Positions 1 to 8,822 are shown, counted from the stretch's first letter. The stretch is DNA of 41,385 nucleotides from Terriglobia bacterium (GCA_020073385.1 JAIQFH010000062.1:1-41385); one strand, 5' to 3'. Made by a program: numbers and translations. Notes: generated by a model from the letters alone, not told the origin.

Positions 1-161
1 AATTACAACGCGATGAAGCCGCCGTGCGAGCTGCGCTCAAGTTCTCTTGGAGCACCGGACCCGTCGAAGGTCACATTCATCGCCTGAAACTGATCAAACG
101 TCAAATGTACGGGCGGGCCAATCTGGACTTACTGCGGATTCGCCTGTTGCACACGGCTTGA
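1..161 (+). CDS. ISL3-type transposase, C-terminal fragment (5' end outside window)
   Basis: The reading frame is open from base 3 to the TGA at 159-161 and encodes the last 53 residues of a transposase. The peptide contains STGPVEGHIHRLKLIKRQMY followed by GRANLDLLRIRLL. This is the conserved end of the ISL3-family DDE transposase, where the Glu of GPVEG is a catalytic acidic residue. There is no internal ATG early enough to give a protein of its own, so this is simply the tail of a gene that starts left of the window. An inverted-repeat-like sequence lies about 50 bases downstream and supports the family call. Whether the rest of the element is intact cannot be judged. Confidence 0.85.
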   Translation, partial: LQRDEAAVRAALKFSWSTGPVEGHIHRLKLIKRQMYGRANLDLLRIRLLHTA

Positions 162-208
162 TCGACACCCGCCGCGCCATGCGCTCAGGGATAGAACCCC
201 ACACTCTT

Positions 209-230
209 CACCAAATGTGCGGAAGATCCC
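209..230. mobile_element. Right terminal inverted repeat of the ISL3-type element
   Basis: Read on the minus strand this is GGGATCTTCCGCACATTTGG plus two more bases. It resembles the GGCTCTTCCGCA-type ends of ISL3-family elements. ISL3 elements usually duplicate 8 bp of target, so bases 231-238 (ATTTCTAA) would be the duplicated target. The other end is outside the window. Confidence 0.6.
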
Positions 231-267
231 ATTTCTAACGAGCTTTGACATGCAGCCCTTCGGGCGG

Positions 268-297
268 TTGACGCATCTGATTTCCCGCGCTTATCAT
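268..297 (+). promoter_or_regulatory. Predicted sigma70 promoter of the DksA/TraR-like gene
   Basis: TTGACG (268-273) and TATCAT (292-297) are separated by 18 bp; each hexamer matches the consensus at five of six positions. Transcription would start near 304, giving a leader of about 79 bases before the ATG at 383. The ISL3 end stops only 38 bp upstream of the -35 box. Confidence 0.5.
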
Positions 298-382
298 TGC
301 CGTTTGGCCCTTTATGACCATGGACGCCTCGGTAACGGGGCGTCCTAAGACTTTGATAGGCAATTATCGGACTGAAGTGACT

Positions 383-751
383 ATGGACAAGAAGAAGCTG
401 GAAGCATTCAAAAGACGTTTGGAAACGCGACAGCAAGAATTGCGCCGAACCGTGACCCGCAACCAGGCTGACGGCCGCTCTGCCGACGAAGATACCGCCC
501 AGGATATCGCTGACCGCGCGGCCAGTTCGTACAACAAGGAATTCCTATTCAGCCAAAGCAACAACGAACGCCAACTTCTGCAGATGGTCGAGAAGGCCCT
601 CGCCCGCATCCGCGAAGGCAGCTTCGGTGAGTGCATCAGCTGCGGAAAAGAGATCAACGCCAAGCGCCTCGAGGCCGTTCCGTGGACCCGCCACTGCATC
701 GAGTGCCAGGAAAAGCTCGAGCAAGGCCTGCTCGAAGAGGCCCCACGGTAG
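383..751 (+). CDS. DksA/TraR-family C4 zinc-finger protein
   Basis: This 122-aa protein has a basic, helical N-terminal half (coiled-coil-like, residues 1-75). A four-cysteine zinc finger follows with C84, C87, C105 and C108 (spacing C-x2-C, 17 residues, C-x2-C), the signature of the DksA/TraR family. Family members bind in the secondary channel of RNA polymerase and modulate promoter response to ppGpp. The protein is shorter than E. coli DksA and nearer in size to the general DksA/TraR-type proteins of soil bacteria. I could not identify the acidic coiled-coil tip with certainty, so a true DksA role is unproven. The ATG at 383 was chosen over the one at 314 because family similarity begins there. 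It stands alone between a predicted promoter and a strong terminator. Confidence 0.85.
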   Translation: MDKKKLEAFKRRLETRQQELRRTVTRNQADGRSADEDTAQDIADRAASSYNKEFLFSQSNNERQLLQMVEKALARIREGSFGECISCGKEINAKRLEAVPWTRHCIECQEKLEQGLLEEAPR

Positions 752-768
752 AAAGTTCCGAAGTGGTT

Positions 769-798
769 AACGCCGCCGAGTAGTTCGGCGGCGTTTTT
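769..798 (+). terminator. Rho-independent terminator after the DksA/TraR-like gene
   Basis: AACGCCGCCGA (769-779) pairs perfectly with TCGGCGGCGTT (785-795) around a 5-base loop, and the stem ends in a T run at 794-798. It begins 18 bases after the stop codon. Confidence 0.85.
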
Positions 799-947
799 CA
801 TCTTCGTGGGTAGCCTCGGCCAGGCTGTTTGCTGCGTCAGTGGCAAACCAACGCGTCCGCGACTGTCGTTCCGCGCAATGATACCGACGTAATCTATCTC
901 CTCTCCGAAGCAGAAGCTACCATCGATCTTCCCCGAAGGGAGATCCC

Positions 948-2390
948 ATGTCGTCTCTGCCTCGTATTCGCCCCGTTCTCGCCATCATTCCAAAATCGCT
1001 TCGCATTTCGATCGTGTTATTGCTGCTGACATTCGCTTTGCACACTCGTCGGATTGCTGCGCAGACGCAGCCCGCCAACGCCTCCAATTCCTGCGCGAAA
1101 TTCGGCGATGCCTTCCAGGACAGCAACGATCTGGTTATGCTTCAGGCTTATCGCTCTGCGATTAGCGGATTAATCGACCAGGAGGATTTCAAACAGCTGG
1201 AATGCATCGCCGACTCAATCCGCTCCAACAAGGCGCGCTTCGCTGGCGGATTCTGGCAACTGCGGAGTTTTTATCGCGGAGCCTCTGACATACAAGGTCA
1301 CGCCACCGAAGAGGATTGGCGGACCCGCATCGAACATTTGCAGAAATGGAGTACTGCTAACCCTAAATCGATCACCGCGCGGGTCTCGCTGGCCGAAGCC
1401 TACATCAACTTCGCCTGGCACGCACGCGGTAGTGGGATGGGTGACACCGTCACCGACAGCGGATGGAAACTATTTGGGCAACGCATCGATCAAGCCAGGA
1501 AGACTCTCGAAGACGCCTCATCTCTCCCCAGTCGCTGCCCCGAGTGGTACTCCGCTATGCTGCAGGTTGCCAAGGCCCAGGGATGGGATATCGACAAAGC
1601 GACTCAACTCCTGAAACAGGCAACAGCCCTCGCTCCAGACTATTACTACAACTATCGCTCGCTCGCGATCTACATGCTGCCCAAATGGGAAGGTCAGGAC
1701 GGCGAGGCTTCCAGGTTCGCTGAAGACAGCGCCAATCGCCTGGGTGGAACAGAGGGGGACATTCTCTATTTCCAAATAGCCACAGGCATTGTTTGCGCCT
1801 GCGATGAGCCCGAGTTCATCCGCATGTCGTGGCCTCGCCTGCAAAAGGGATACGAGGCACTTGAGAAGCAATACGGCGCGTCTGTGTCCATGCTGAACTC
1901 GTTCGCGCTGATGGCTACGAAGAACGGCGACTCGGTTGCCGCAGATACCGCCTTCAAGCGAATCGGAGACAACTTCGACAAAGAGGAGTGGGTCACGCAG
2001 GACTTCTTCAATCAGATGAAGACGTGGGCTTCGCAGTTCGCTCCACACGAAGCCCGATCGCGCAAGATCAAGCAGGAGGCGGAGGCGAATGCGCTGAGCC
2101 CTGCGGGACCGCAATATCAGACGAAGGTGGAGCAGGCCCTCGCGAGAATTCTTCAAGAGTGCACTAAGGGTGCCGATGACAGGTCGCAGTTTGAACTGAT
2201 GATCCAGGTGGGTGGGGACGGCATCGCGAAAGACGCTTGGATGCCTCATCCCACGGGAGTAGGAAACTGCGTACTGAAGAATGTCTATGACTCCAGCGTG
2301 AAGAAGAAGGCATTGTTTAAGCGACCGCCGCACGCGGATTACTGGATCAAACTCGCGCTAAATCCCGGAGTTTCCGTCGCAACGAAATAA
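948..2390 (+). CDS. Secreted or membrane-anchored DUF4034-type protein
   Basis: This 480-aa protein starts at an ATG preceded by a good ribosome binding site (AAGGGAG, six bases away). Residues 17-38 form a hydrophobic signal segment ending near AQTQ, so the rest should be outside the cytoplasm. The stretch from about 146 to 260 reads AYINFAWHARGSGMGDTV, then PEWYSAMLQVAKAQGW and YYNYRSLAIYMLPKWEG. This is the pattern of the DUF4034 family, a TPR-like helical fold of unknown function. The C-terminal 70 residues hold a short NCVLKNVYDS segment that recalls the end of TonB-C-like domains, but the match is weak. It is monocistronic; the next gene is on the opposite strand. No function is assigned. 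Confidence 0.8.
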   Translation: MSSLPRIRPVLAIIPKSLRISIVLLLLTFALHTRRIAAQTQPANASNSCAKFGDAFQDSNDLVMLQAYRSAISGLIDQEDFKQLECIADSIRSNKARFAGGFWQLRSFYRGASDIQGHATEEDWRTRIEHLQKWSTANPKSITARVSLAEAYINFAWHARGSGMGDTVTDSGWKLFGQRIDQARKTLEDASSLPSRCPEWYSAMLQVAKAQGWDIDKATQLLKQATALAPDYYYNYRSLAIYMLPKWEGQDGEASRFAEDSANRLGGTEGDILYFQIATGIVCACDEPEFIRMSWPRLQKGYEALEKQYGASVSMLNSFALMATKNGDSVAADTAFKRIGDNFDKEEWVTQDFFNQMKTWASQFAPHEARSRKIKQEAEANALSPAGPQYQTKVEQALARILQECTKGADDRSQFELMIQVGGDGIAKDAWMPHPTGVGNCVLKNVYDSSVKKKALFKRPPHADYWIKLALNPGVSVATK

Positions 2391-2445
2391 CGCGTAAGTC
2401 AAGGCCCACAAATTCATTGTCCGCATTCTTGATGTGGGACCAGCC

Positions 2446-2614
2446 ATGTGGGGACAGCCGCCTTCGGCTGTCCGCCGGGCGAGCCCAGCTGCATGCACTG
2501 TCTCGGCGCAATCGTCGCATGGCCACCGTTGCATGGCCACCGTCGCCATCGCGTGGAAGAGCGGCCCTTCAGGGCCGCGTCAATGATCAAGAATCCCAGG
2601 GGCTTTAGCCCCGG
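2446..2614. repeat. Composite hairpin repeat cluster downstream of the DUF4034 gene
   Basis: Three hairpins lie in tandem in this gap between convergent genes. The first is GGACAGCCG-CCTT-CGGCTGTCC (2452-2473). The second is GCGGCCCT-TC-AGGGCCGC (2561-2578), preceded by the word GTGGAAGA. The third is GGGGCT-TT-AGCCCC (2599-2612). The first recurs at 39487-39534 and the second and third recur as a pair at 19593-19685. They are dispersed repeats of REP-like character and may also end transcription from both sides. Confidence 0.75.
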
Positions 2615-2617
2615 CAG

Positions 2618-4810
2618 TCACGCCAGTTGAAACGGCAACTTCCGCACTCTCTTCCCACACGCAGCAAAAATCGCATTCGCCACCGCCGGCGCCGCCGGGG
2701 GCAATGCCGGCTCTCCCATCCCGCCCGGCTCTTCCTTACTTTTCAGCAGATGAACTTCGATCGGCGGAGCTTCGCTGATCCGTATCGGATCATACCCATC
2801 AAAATTCGTCTGCTCGATCGCGCCGCTCTTCACTGTGATCTCATTCTTCAATGCCGCACTCAGGCCATAAATAATCGCGCTCTCCGCCTGCGCCCGCACC
2901 GACTCCGGATTCACGATCTGCCCGCAATCAATCGCCGCCACCATCCGATTGATCTTGAAGTTGCTGCCCTGCACCGTGACCTCGGCCACCTCGCAGATGT
3001 AGCTGCCGAACGAATGATAGGTCGCGATCCCGCGTCCTTTGCCCCTCGGCAGAGGCGTGCCCCATCCCGATTTTTCTGCCGCCAGTTCCATGACCGCGCG
3101 CAACCGCGCCGGATCCGGATCTTCATCATTCTTCGCCTTCCAATTCGCCGGCTTCACCAGCAGCGTCTTACGAAATTGCACCGGATCCTGGCCGGCGGCG
3201 GCAGCCAGTTCATCGATAAAGCATTCCACCGCAAATCCGTTGAACGAATGTTCGACCGAACGCCACCACAATGGCGGCACTGCGCTAGCCACAGGGTTGT
3301 ATTCCAGCCGCACATTGGGAATCGCATACGGCATCTGCTCGGCACCACCAACCTCTGACTTCTCAGGTGCCTGATGATCCGGCGGATCCCAGAACGCCCC
3401 GATCGAAGTGGATGCAATCGTATGCGACCACGCCACCGGATGCCCGCTCTGATCCACCGCTCCCTTCATCTGATGACAAGCCGCCGGACGATAGAAATCG
3501 TGCGTCATGTCATCTTCCCGCGACCAAACCAATTGCACAGGCTTCCCCACAACCTTCGCGATCTGCGCGCCTTCCGCCGGGTAATCCGCCATATAGCGCC
3601 GCCCAAATCCACCGCCCATGAGCGTCGTGTGAACGACCACCTTCTCCGGCTTGAGATCGAGAATCTTTGCGACCGTCCGCTGCACCCAGTCGGGTGACTG
3701 CGTCGGAGCCCACACCTCAGCCTCACCGGACCGCGCATGAACCGTGATGTTCATCGGTTCCATGGTGGCGTGTGCGAGGAATGGAAATTCGTACGTAGCC
3801 TCGACGCGTTTTGCTCCATTCGACAGCACTGCATCCACGTCACCGTCGTTGCGCACACGTTTGCCCGCCTTTCCCGCGCCCGCGTGCAACGCCGCATGAA
3901 GAGTATTCGTCGATTCGGCAGCCGCCGCGCCGTTATCCCATGTGATCTGCAACGCTTCCCGGCCTTGCATGGCAGCCCAGGTGGAATCTGCCACCACCGC
4001 GACTCCGCCCGCGGTAAACATGTCCCGCCCCAGCGCCGGTATTTCGAACACCTGCTTCACGCCCGGCACAGCCTTCGCTTTCGTTGCATCGAAGTGCGCG
4101 TGTTTCCCACCGAACGTCGGACACCGCGCCACCACGGCAAAAAGCATCTCCGGCACGCGGACATCCAGCCCAAACACCGCGCCGCCGTTGACCTTCGACG
4201 GAATGTCGACGCGAGGTGTGGTGTGTCCGATCAATTGGAAATCCGCCTCATTTTTGAGTTCCACTTTCTCTGGATCTGGAAGGGGTAACTTCATCGCCGC
4301 TTGCACGAGCTCGCCGTAGCTCGCCCGCCGCGACGTCTTCTCGTGCACCACGGCTCCGTTCTTCGCCTTGCACTCGTTCGTCGGAACATTCCATCTCTGG
4401 GATGCAGCAGTAATCATCAACTCGCGCACCGTCGCGCCGGCGCGCCGCAGCGGCATAAAGTTCTCCATCGTGCTGCCGCTGCCACCGGTACCCATGTGGG
4501 CGTAAATATCTGGCCGCGTCTCCGCCTGCTCGACGCTTACGGAATTGAAATCTACTTCGGCCTCTTCAGCGAGAACCATCGCCAGTCCCGTCTTGATGCC
4601 TTGTCCCATCTCCGACTTCGCCACGATCAGCGAAATCTTCCCGTCTGGCTTCACGTGGATGTAAGCGTCAAACGGATTCACCACGGGCTTCTTGGGGCCT
4701 TTTTCGTTCTCCTGCGCGAAGGCCTTCACGGGTGAGAGCCTTACTCCGATCACCAGCCCCGCTCCGGCGATCGTTCCCTGCGCTACGAATGTTCTGCGAC
4801 TGATCGCCAT
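2618..4810 (-). CDS. Molybdopterin-binding large subunit of an isoquinoline oxidoreductase-type hydroxylase
   Basis: This is the 730-aa catalytic subunit of a xanthine-dehydrogenase-family enzyme that hydroxylates aromatic N-heterocycles or oxidises aldehydes with water as oxygen source. The true substrate is unknown. The start at 4810 (MAISRRTFVAQGTIAG) follows GGAAGGAG by seven bases and gives a twin-arginine signal (SRRTF), so the complex should be exported folded. GGGFGRR near residue 397 and GMGEPALPPAAPA near residue 693 are molybdopterin-site motifs; the Glu of GEPA is the expected catalytic base. Length fits the IorB-type subunits. The gene starts two bases after the stop of the iron-sulfur subunit, so the two are cotranscribed. 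No FAD subunit is present, as is usual for the IorAB type, which passes electrons to a cytochrome c. Confidence 0.88.
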   Translation of the reverse strand: MAISRRTFVAQGTIAGAGLVIGVRLSPVKAFAQENEKGPKKPVVNPFDAYIHVKPDGKISLIVAKSEMGQGIKTGLAMVLAEEAEVDFNSVSVEQAETRPDIYAHMGTGGSGSTMENFMPLRRAGATVRELMITAASQRWNVPTNECKAKNGAVVHEKTSRRASYGELVQAAMKLPLPDPEKVELKNEADFQLIGHTTPRVDIPSKVNGGAVFGLDVRVPEMLFAVVARCPTFGGKHAHFDATKAKAVPGVKQVFEIPALGRDMFTAGGVAVVADSTWAAMQGREALQITWDNGAAAAESTNTLHAALHAGAGKAGKRVRNDGDVDAVLSNGAKRVEATYEFPFLAHATMEPMNITVHARSGEAEVWAPTQSPDWVQRTVAKILDLKPEKVVVHTTLMGGGFGRRYMADYPAEGAQIAKVVGKPVQLVWSREDDMTHDFYRPAACHQMKGAVDQSGHPVAWSHTIASTSIGAFWDPPDHQAPEKSEVGGAEQMPYAIPNVRLEYNPVASAVPPLWWRSVEHSFNGFAVECFIDELAAAAGQDPVQFRKTLLVKPANWKAKNDEDPDPARLRAVMELAAEKSGWGTPLPRGKGRGIATYHSFGSYICEVAEVTVQGSNFKINRMVAAIDCGQIVNPESVRAQAESAIIYGLSAALKNEITVKSGAIEQTNFDGYDPIRISEAPPIEVHLLKSKEEPGGMGEPALPPAAPAVANAIFAACGKRVRKLPFQLA

Positions 4811-4812
4811 GG

Positions 4813-5274
4813 CTAGGCTCCTTCCCCGGCGGCGCGGTGAATCGCCCGCCGTATACGCTGATACATCCCGCACCGGCACAGATTTCCCATCATTGCGGAA
4901 TCGATTTGCTCATCGCTTGGCTTTGGTGTCTTTGCCAGCAGCGCCGCCGCCGACATGATCTGTCCGGGCTGGCAATATCCGCACTGTGGCACCTGCTCGG
5001 CGATCCACGCTCGCTGCACGGGATGTGTGTTGTCCGCCGACAGACCCTCAATCGTAGTGACCTTCTTTGACCCAACTGCCGAAACCGCAGTCTGGCAGGA
5101 CCGTACGGCCTCGCCGTCGAGATGCACCGTGCACGCCCCGCACAGCCCCATCCCGCACCCGTACTTGGTGCCGGTCATATTCAGTTTGTCGCGCAAAACC
5201 CACAAAAGAGGAGTGTCAGGAGAAACGTCAACCTCTTGGGTCCGGCCATTGATCAGCAAGTGAAAGGCAGACAT
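4813..5274 (-). CDS. [2Fe-2S] small subunit of the isoquinoline oxidoreductase-type hydroxylase
   Basis: This 153-aa electron-transfer subunit has two iron-sulfur sites. The plant-ferredoxin-type cluster is bound by C40, C45, C48 and C60 (CGMGLCGAC and a later Cys). The second cluster is bound by C98, C101, C133 and C135 (CGYCQPGQ and CRCGMY). All eight cysteines are in place. Length and order match the IorA/CoxS family. GGGGAG sits about seven bases before the ATG. It has no signal of its own, so it is expected to be co-exported with the Tat-signalled large subunit encoded directly downstream. The pair forms a two-gene operon read leftward, with a hairpin repeat between its start and the next gene. 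Confidence 0.92.
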   Translation of the reverse strand: MSAFHLLINGRTQEVDVSPDTPLLWVLRDKLNMTGTKYGCGMGLCGACTVHLDGEAVRSCQTAVSAVGSKKVTTIEGLSADNTHPVQRAWIAEQVPQCGYCQPGQIMSAAALLAKTPKPSDEQIDSAMMGNLCRCGMYQRIRRAIHRAAGEGA

Positions 5275-5354
5275 AGCGGAACTCCCCAGAGAAGGAAAGG
5301 ATAAGACTTTAGACGAGGCTACTCCAGAAACGTTTCGCCCGGCAAGATTGTGTA

Positions 5355-5402
5355 GGGGCGGACGCCACGTCCGCCCCCGCGGCCCAGGTGTATCGGGCCG
5401 CG
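5355..5402. repeat. Double hairpin repeat between the hydroxylase operon and the GH30 gene
   Basis: GGGGCGGACG-CCA-CGTCCGCCCC (5355-5377) is a perfect 10-bp stem, followed at once by CGCGGCCC and GGGCCGCG (5378-5402) around a 9-base loop. The position just downstream of the GH30 gene (minus strand) is compatible with transcript 3'-end protection or termination, but there is no T tract. Confidence 0.65.
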
Positions 5403-5436
5403 GTGTAATAGCAGAGTCCGTTCCACTTGCTGTTGC

Positions 5437-6948
5437 CTAAGCCGAAATCCACGACTTCTCGATCGCAACCGTCCCAATCGAATCCGCCGGCAACTCCACC
5501 ATCGCCGCCTGATTCCTCACGTGGATCTCAACTCTCTGCGGATGCGAAAGTTCATTGCGCATCAGCAAGACCATCGAGTCGTCGGGATTCACGAACGCAA
5601 TCGCGTCATCGCAGGTTCCGCTCGTTACCAGATTGCGCGCGCCCAGTTCGACAAAGTGAGTCAGATGCTTGAGTAGATAATAGTCGTGAGTGTAACGGAA
5701 GCTTTTTGCGGCCGAGTCGACGCTCACCAGTGAATTCTGCGCCCATCCCCACGTGCTCATGCCTCCATTGGCTGTCGAGATGTTCCAGTACATGTAGGCT
5801 GAGGCGCCACTGCGAAAGTAGTGCTTCATGAGCTGCCAGCAATAGCCGGTGTAGCGCCAACTGTTGCTGCCATCCCCGCATTCCTGCTCGGACTGAAACA
5901 CAAGCAGCGACGGAAACTCGTGATGAACCGCTGGCAGCGCATTCTTTCCTGCCCACTGCGTGCCAACCCCTTTGATGAACCGAGCGACTTCCTTATCTGC
6001 CATCGCCGTTTCAAGCATGCGCGGATTCCCGCGCTCCAACGTTCCGAAAAACACGTCCACTCCGCGCTTCTCCATTTCCGGCCCAAGGTAGCGCAGGAAC
6101 CGGGTAAGCCCTTCAGACGTCCACGTACAACTGGGGAAATTCTGCGCAGAGTTGAATTCGTTCTGCGGCATGACCATGCCGACCGAAATTCCTTTGGCTT
6201 TATACGCGTCGACATAGCGGCCGAAGTAGTTCGCATAAGCCTCGAAGTAGCGCGGCTCCTGAATGAACATGTCCTCGCCCTCGTGCCCGATCTGATCGGG
6301 ACGAATCCCGTTCTCCTTCATCCCGGGATAGGCCTTCGCCTCGGCGTAAAAATGATTTCTCTTCATCCAACTCGGAGACGACCAGGGCGACGCCCATAGC
6401 CTCAACTTCGGCTGATGGCGAAGCGCTGCCTGGATGAACGGCACGAGCGTGTTCTCGTCGTGCGCGATGCTGAAATCTTTCAGCGCGAAATCGCCGTCAG
6501 TCTCGTCGTAGCTATACGCATCCGTTGCAAAATCGTTGGCGCCAATCGGTGTTCGGCAATACGTGAATCGTCCGCCGGCCGCGGGATCGAACAATTCGCG
6601 CAGGATGCCTTCGCGGTCGTCTTCACCGAGTTGCTGCAAAGACGTCCATCCCAGCTCGTTGAAGCACGCTCCGAATCCCTGAATCGGTTTTGACTCCGGC
6701 TGCACCTGCGACGGATCGAGGTTGAGGTTCAGCGTGTCCCAGCTGAAGATCGGTTTGAAAACTGGTTTCGTCTGCCATGCTTCAGCTTCGGTTGTGGCGA
6801 CCAGCCGGACGCGCGAATCCTCCAGTGGAGACGGAGGACCCATCTGGGCGAACGCGCGTGACGATAAGCCGAGTCCAGCCAGAGCTCCACCCACCGCTGC
6901 CCGCGCACCGTGTTGTAAAACCTGCCGCCGAGTCCAATTCTTCATCAT
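5437..6948 (-). CDS. Tat-exported GH30-family glycoside hydrolase
   Basis: This 503-aa protein begins with a twin-arginine signal (TRRQVLQHGARAAVGGALAG) cut near AFAQ, so it acts outside the cytoplasm. The body is a GH30 (beta/alpha)8 barrel: GFGACFNELGW at 91-101 is the family entry motif. PQNEFN gives the general acid/base Glu264, and FQSEQECGDG gives the nucleophile, most likely Glu354. A short beta-sandwich follows at the C-terminus (about 430-503), as usual for GH30. Family members hydrolyse glucosylceramide, beta-1,6-glucan, xylan or fucosides, and the subfamily cannot be fixed by eye. There is no neighbouring transporter or regulator. ATG at 6948 or the adjacent one at 6945 could serve as the start. 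Confidence 0.87.
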   Translation of the reverse strand: MMKNWTRRQVLQHGARAAVGGALAGLGLSSRAFAQMGPPSPLEDSRVRLVATTEAEAWQTKPVFKPIFSWDTLNLNLDPSQVQPESKPIQGFGACFNELGWTSLQQLGEDDREGILRELFDPAAGGRFTYCRTPIGANDFATDAYSYDETDGDFALKDFSIAHDENTLVPFIQAALRHQPKLRLWASPWSSPSWMKRNHFYAEAKAYPGMKENGIRPDQIGHEGEDMFIQEPRYFEAYANYFGRYVDAYKAKGISVGMVMPQNEFNSAQNFPSCTWTSEGLTRFLRYLGPEMEKRGVDVFFGTLERGNPRMLETAMADKEVARFIKGVGTQWAGKNALPAVHHEFPSLLVFQSEQECGDGSNSWRYTGYCWQLMKHYFRSGASAYMYWNISTANGGMSTWGWAQNSLVSVDSAAKSFRYTHDYYLLKHLTHFVELGARNLVTSGTCDDAIAFVNPDDSMVLLMRNELSHPQRVEIHVRNQAAMVELPADSIGTVAIEKSWISA

Positions 6949-7037
6949 GATTCACAAGCAGGTGCTCCACCCTCGTCGCGTTCTTTGCGACAGGGTGGGG
7001 ATTTTGACTTCGATTCTCGAATCACAATCCTTACTTT

Positions 7038-8822
7038 CTACATCCCCGGCTTCTTCTCCTCTTCCGAAGCCTTCTCCGCCCCCGGCATTACGTTCTTCAG
7101 CGGAGCATTCTTCTGCTCATTCAGTTCCGGATGCGGCACCGGTTTCCGCGGCAGCATCTGGTCCCGCATTGCCGTGTTGTAAACGAAGATCGCCTCGACC
7201 GTCGCTGCCTGCGCCAGATCCTCCGGTTGCAGCCGTTCGTATACATCCATGTTCGAGTGATGGGTCCGCGATCCGTAATCGAGCATGTCTTGAATAAACT
7301 GGAAGCCCGGAATGCCCACGGAATCAAATGCCTCGTGATCTGTGCCACCGGTATCTCGCATCGTGATCGTGCTGACTCCAAGATCACCGAGCGGGGAAAT
7401 CCACTGCTGGAAGATCGGAGCGATTGCCGCATTCTCCTGCAGATAGACCCCGCGGATCTTTCCCGTCCCGTTGTCCACATTGAAGTATCCCGAAATCTTC
7501 GATTGCTCCGGCTTGATCACCACCGGACCAGCCGGCTTCCGCAGAAAATCCGGCAGCTTGACTTGATCAGGGGCCTCCGACAGTGGCACGTACCCGAAGT
7601 GCTGCTTTACGTACCCGTACGATCCGAACTCTCCTTGCTCTTCGCCGGTCCACAGCGCCACGCGAATCGTCCGCCGCGGCTGCACCTTCAGCGCATTCAG
7701 AATGCGCATCACTTCCATCGCCACGATGGTTCCTGCGCCGTTGTCGGTTGCGCCGGTGCCGGAGGCCCAGGAATCCAGATGTCCCCCCACCATCACCACT
7801 TCGTCTTTCAGTTTCGGATCGGTGCCCGGAATTTCGGCAACTGTGTCAAACCCATGCTCGTGATCGCCGGTGAATTCCGTCTCTACATCCATCTCAATCG
7901 TGACGGGCACATTGGCCTTGAGCAGGCGATACACGCGGCCGTAATTCTCGATCGCCATGACGACGATGGGCAACACCTCGGCACCCTCCCGCTTGTACGT
8001 GAACCAGCCCATGCCCGAGCCACCATCATCGAAAATGGTTCCGCCGGAACCGCCGTTGTTCCGTCCGTCGCGGCTCGGAACCACAATTCCCGCTGCGTGT
8101 TCGTCGACAAAAAACTTCCCCGCCTTCTGGCGAAATTCCAGGCGCTTAATGAATTCCTGGAAGAATTGCTCCCTCTCGCCGACGTGAACAGGATACTCCA
8201 CCGTCTTCTTCAGATCTGCGTCGTCACGGCGTTCCCACAGCGCTTTGTCCACCGGTTTCACATCGCGCATCGGCCCGAAGAAGATAACTTTCCCCGCCAG
8301 CTTTCCCTTGTACTTCTCCAGATCCTTTTCGTCTTTGGCGTCGATCCAGACCGCCTGACCGCTTACCGCTCCGTGGCTCGACGGTGACCACGGCAACGCC
8401 TGTGCGATGAACACCGCAGTGTCGGGCGCCGACATCCGCACCCACGTATTGAGTTGCCGCCACCCCATGCCGAACTCGCCCCAGTCTTCCAGATGCGCGT
8501 TGGTGCACCCCATAGCGGTGAACTGATCGCGCGTCCACTCATTGGCCTTCTTCAGATTCGGAGACCCTGTCAGTCGCGGCCCGATGCCATCGGTGAGCGC
8601 CGATGCGAACTCCATGATGTGCGAATGCGACAACCCCTCTTCGCGGATGCGCTGATACATCGTGAGATCGAGATTCTCCACCGCGGGCTGCGGCATTTCA
8701 TACGAAGGCTTCGCCGAGTCATCCCCTTTTGTGTCTTTCGCCCTCTTGTCGGCCGCCGACAGCGAGAACGCCAAGCACAACAGAACCCCAGAGACTGCCA
8801 ACATTCGATAGTCCAATCGCAT
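7038..8822 (-). CDS. Secreted M28-family zinc aminopeptidase
   Basis: This 594-aa protein starts at 8822 after AGGGAGGAAT and has a hydrophobic signal peptide (residues 7-24, cut near SAADK). The M28 core is clear: GGHLDSW gives a zinc His, GATDNGAGT the bridging Asp, TGEEQGEFGS the catalytic Glu pair, and TDHEAFDSVGIPGFQF with THHSNMD the remaining ligands. An insertion of about 180 residues before the core (IFFGPMRDV to IVVPSRDG) fits a PA-like domain that gates the active site in bacterial M28 enzymes. The expected role is release of N-terminal amino acids from peptides in the periplasm or outside. An ORF extension to 8909 was rejected because it would bury the signal peptide. Confidence 0.88.
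   Translation of the reverse strand: MRLDYRMLAVSGVLLCLAFSLSAADKRAKDTKGDDSAKPSYEMPQPAVENLDLTMYQRIREEGLSHSHIMEFASALTDGIGPRLTGSPNLKKANEWTRDQFTAMGCTNAHLEDWGEFGMGWRQLNTWVRMSAPDTAVFIAQALPWSPSSHGAVSGQAVWIDAKDEKDLEKYKGKLAGKVIFFGPMRDVKPVDKALWERRDDADLKKTVEYPVHVGEREQFFQEFIKRLEFRQKAGKFFVDEHAAGIVVPSRDGRNNGGSGGTIFDDGGSGMGWFTYKREGAEVLPIVVMAIENYGRVYRLLKANVPVTIEMDVETEFTGDHEHGFDTVAEIPGTDPKLKDEVVMVGGHLDSWASGTGATDNGAGTIVAMEVMRILNALKVQPRRTIRVALWTGEEQGEFGSYGYVKQHFGYVPLSEAPDQVKLPDFLRKPAGPVVIKPEQSKISGYFNVDNGTGKIRGVYLQENAAIAPIFQQWISPLGDLGVSTITMRDTGGTDHEAFDSVGIPGFQFIQDMLDYGSRTHHSNMDVYERLQPEDLAQAATVEAIFVYNTAMRDQMLPRKPVPHPELNEQKNAPLKNVMPGAEKASEEEKKPGM

Noticed and set aside
185..436. Minus-strand ORF (83 codons) over the ISL3 end and the DksA/TraR promoter
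   Set aside because: It spans the IS boundary and the start of the zinc-finger gene; no domain or start signal.
7131..8387. Plus-strand ORF (418 codons) opposite the M28 peptidase
   Set aside because: The product is His/Arg-rich with no recognisable domain; the opposite strand has all zinc-peptidase motifs.
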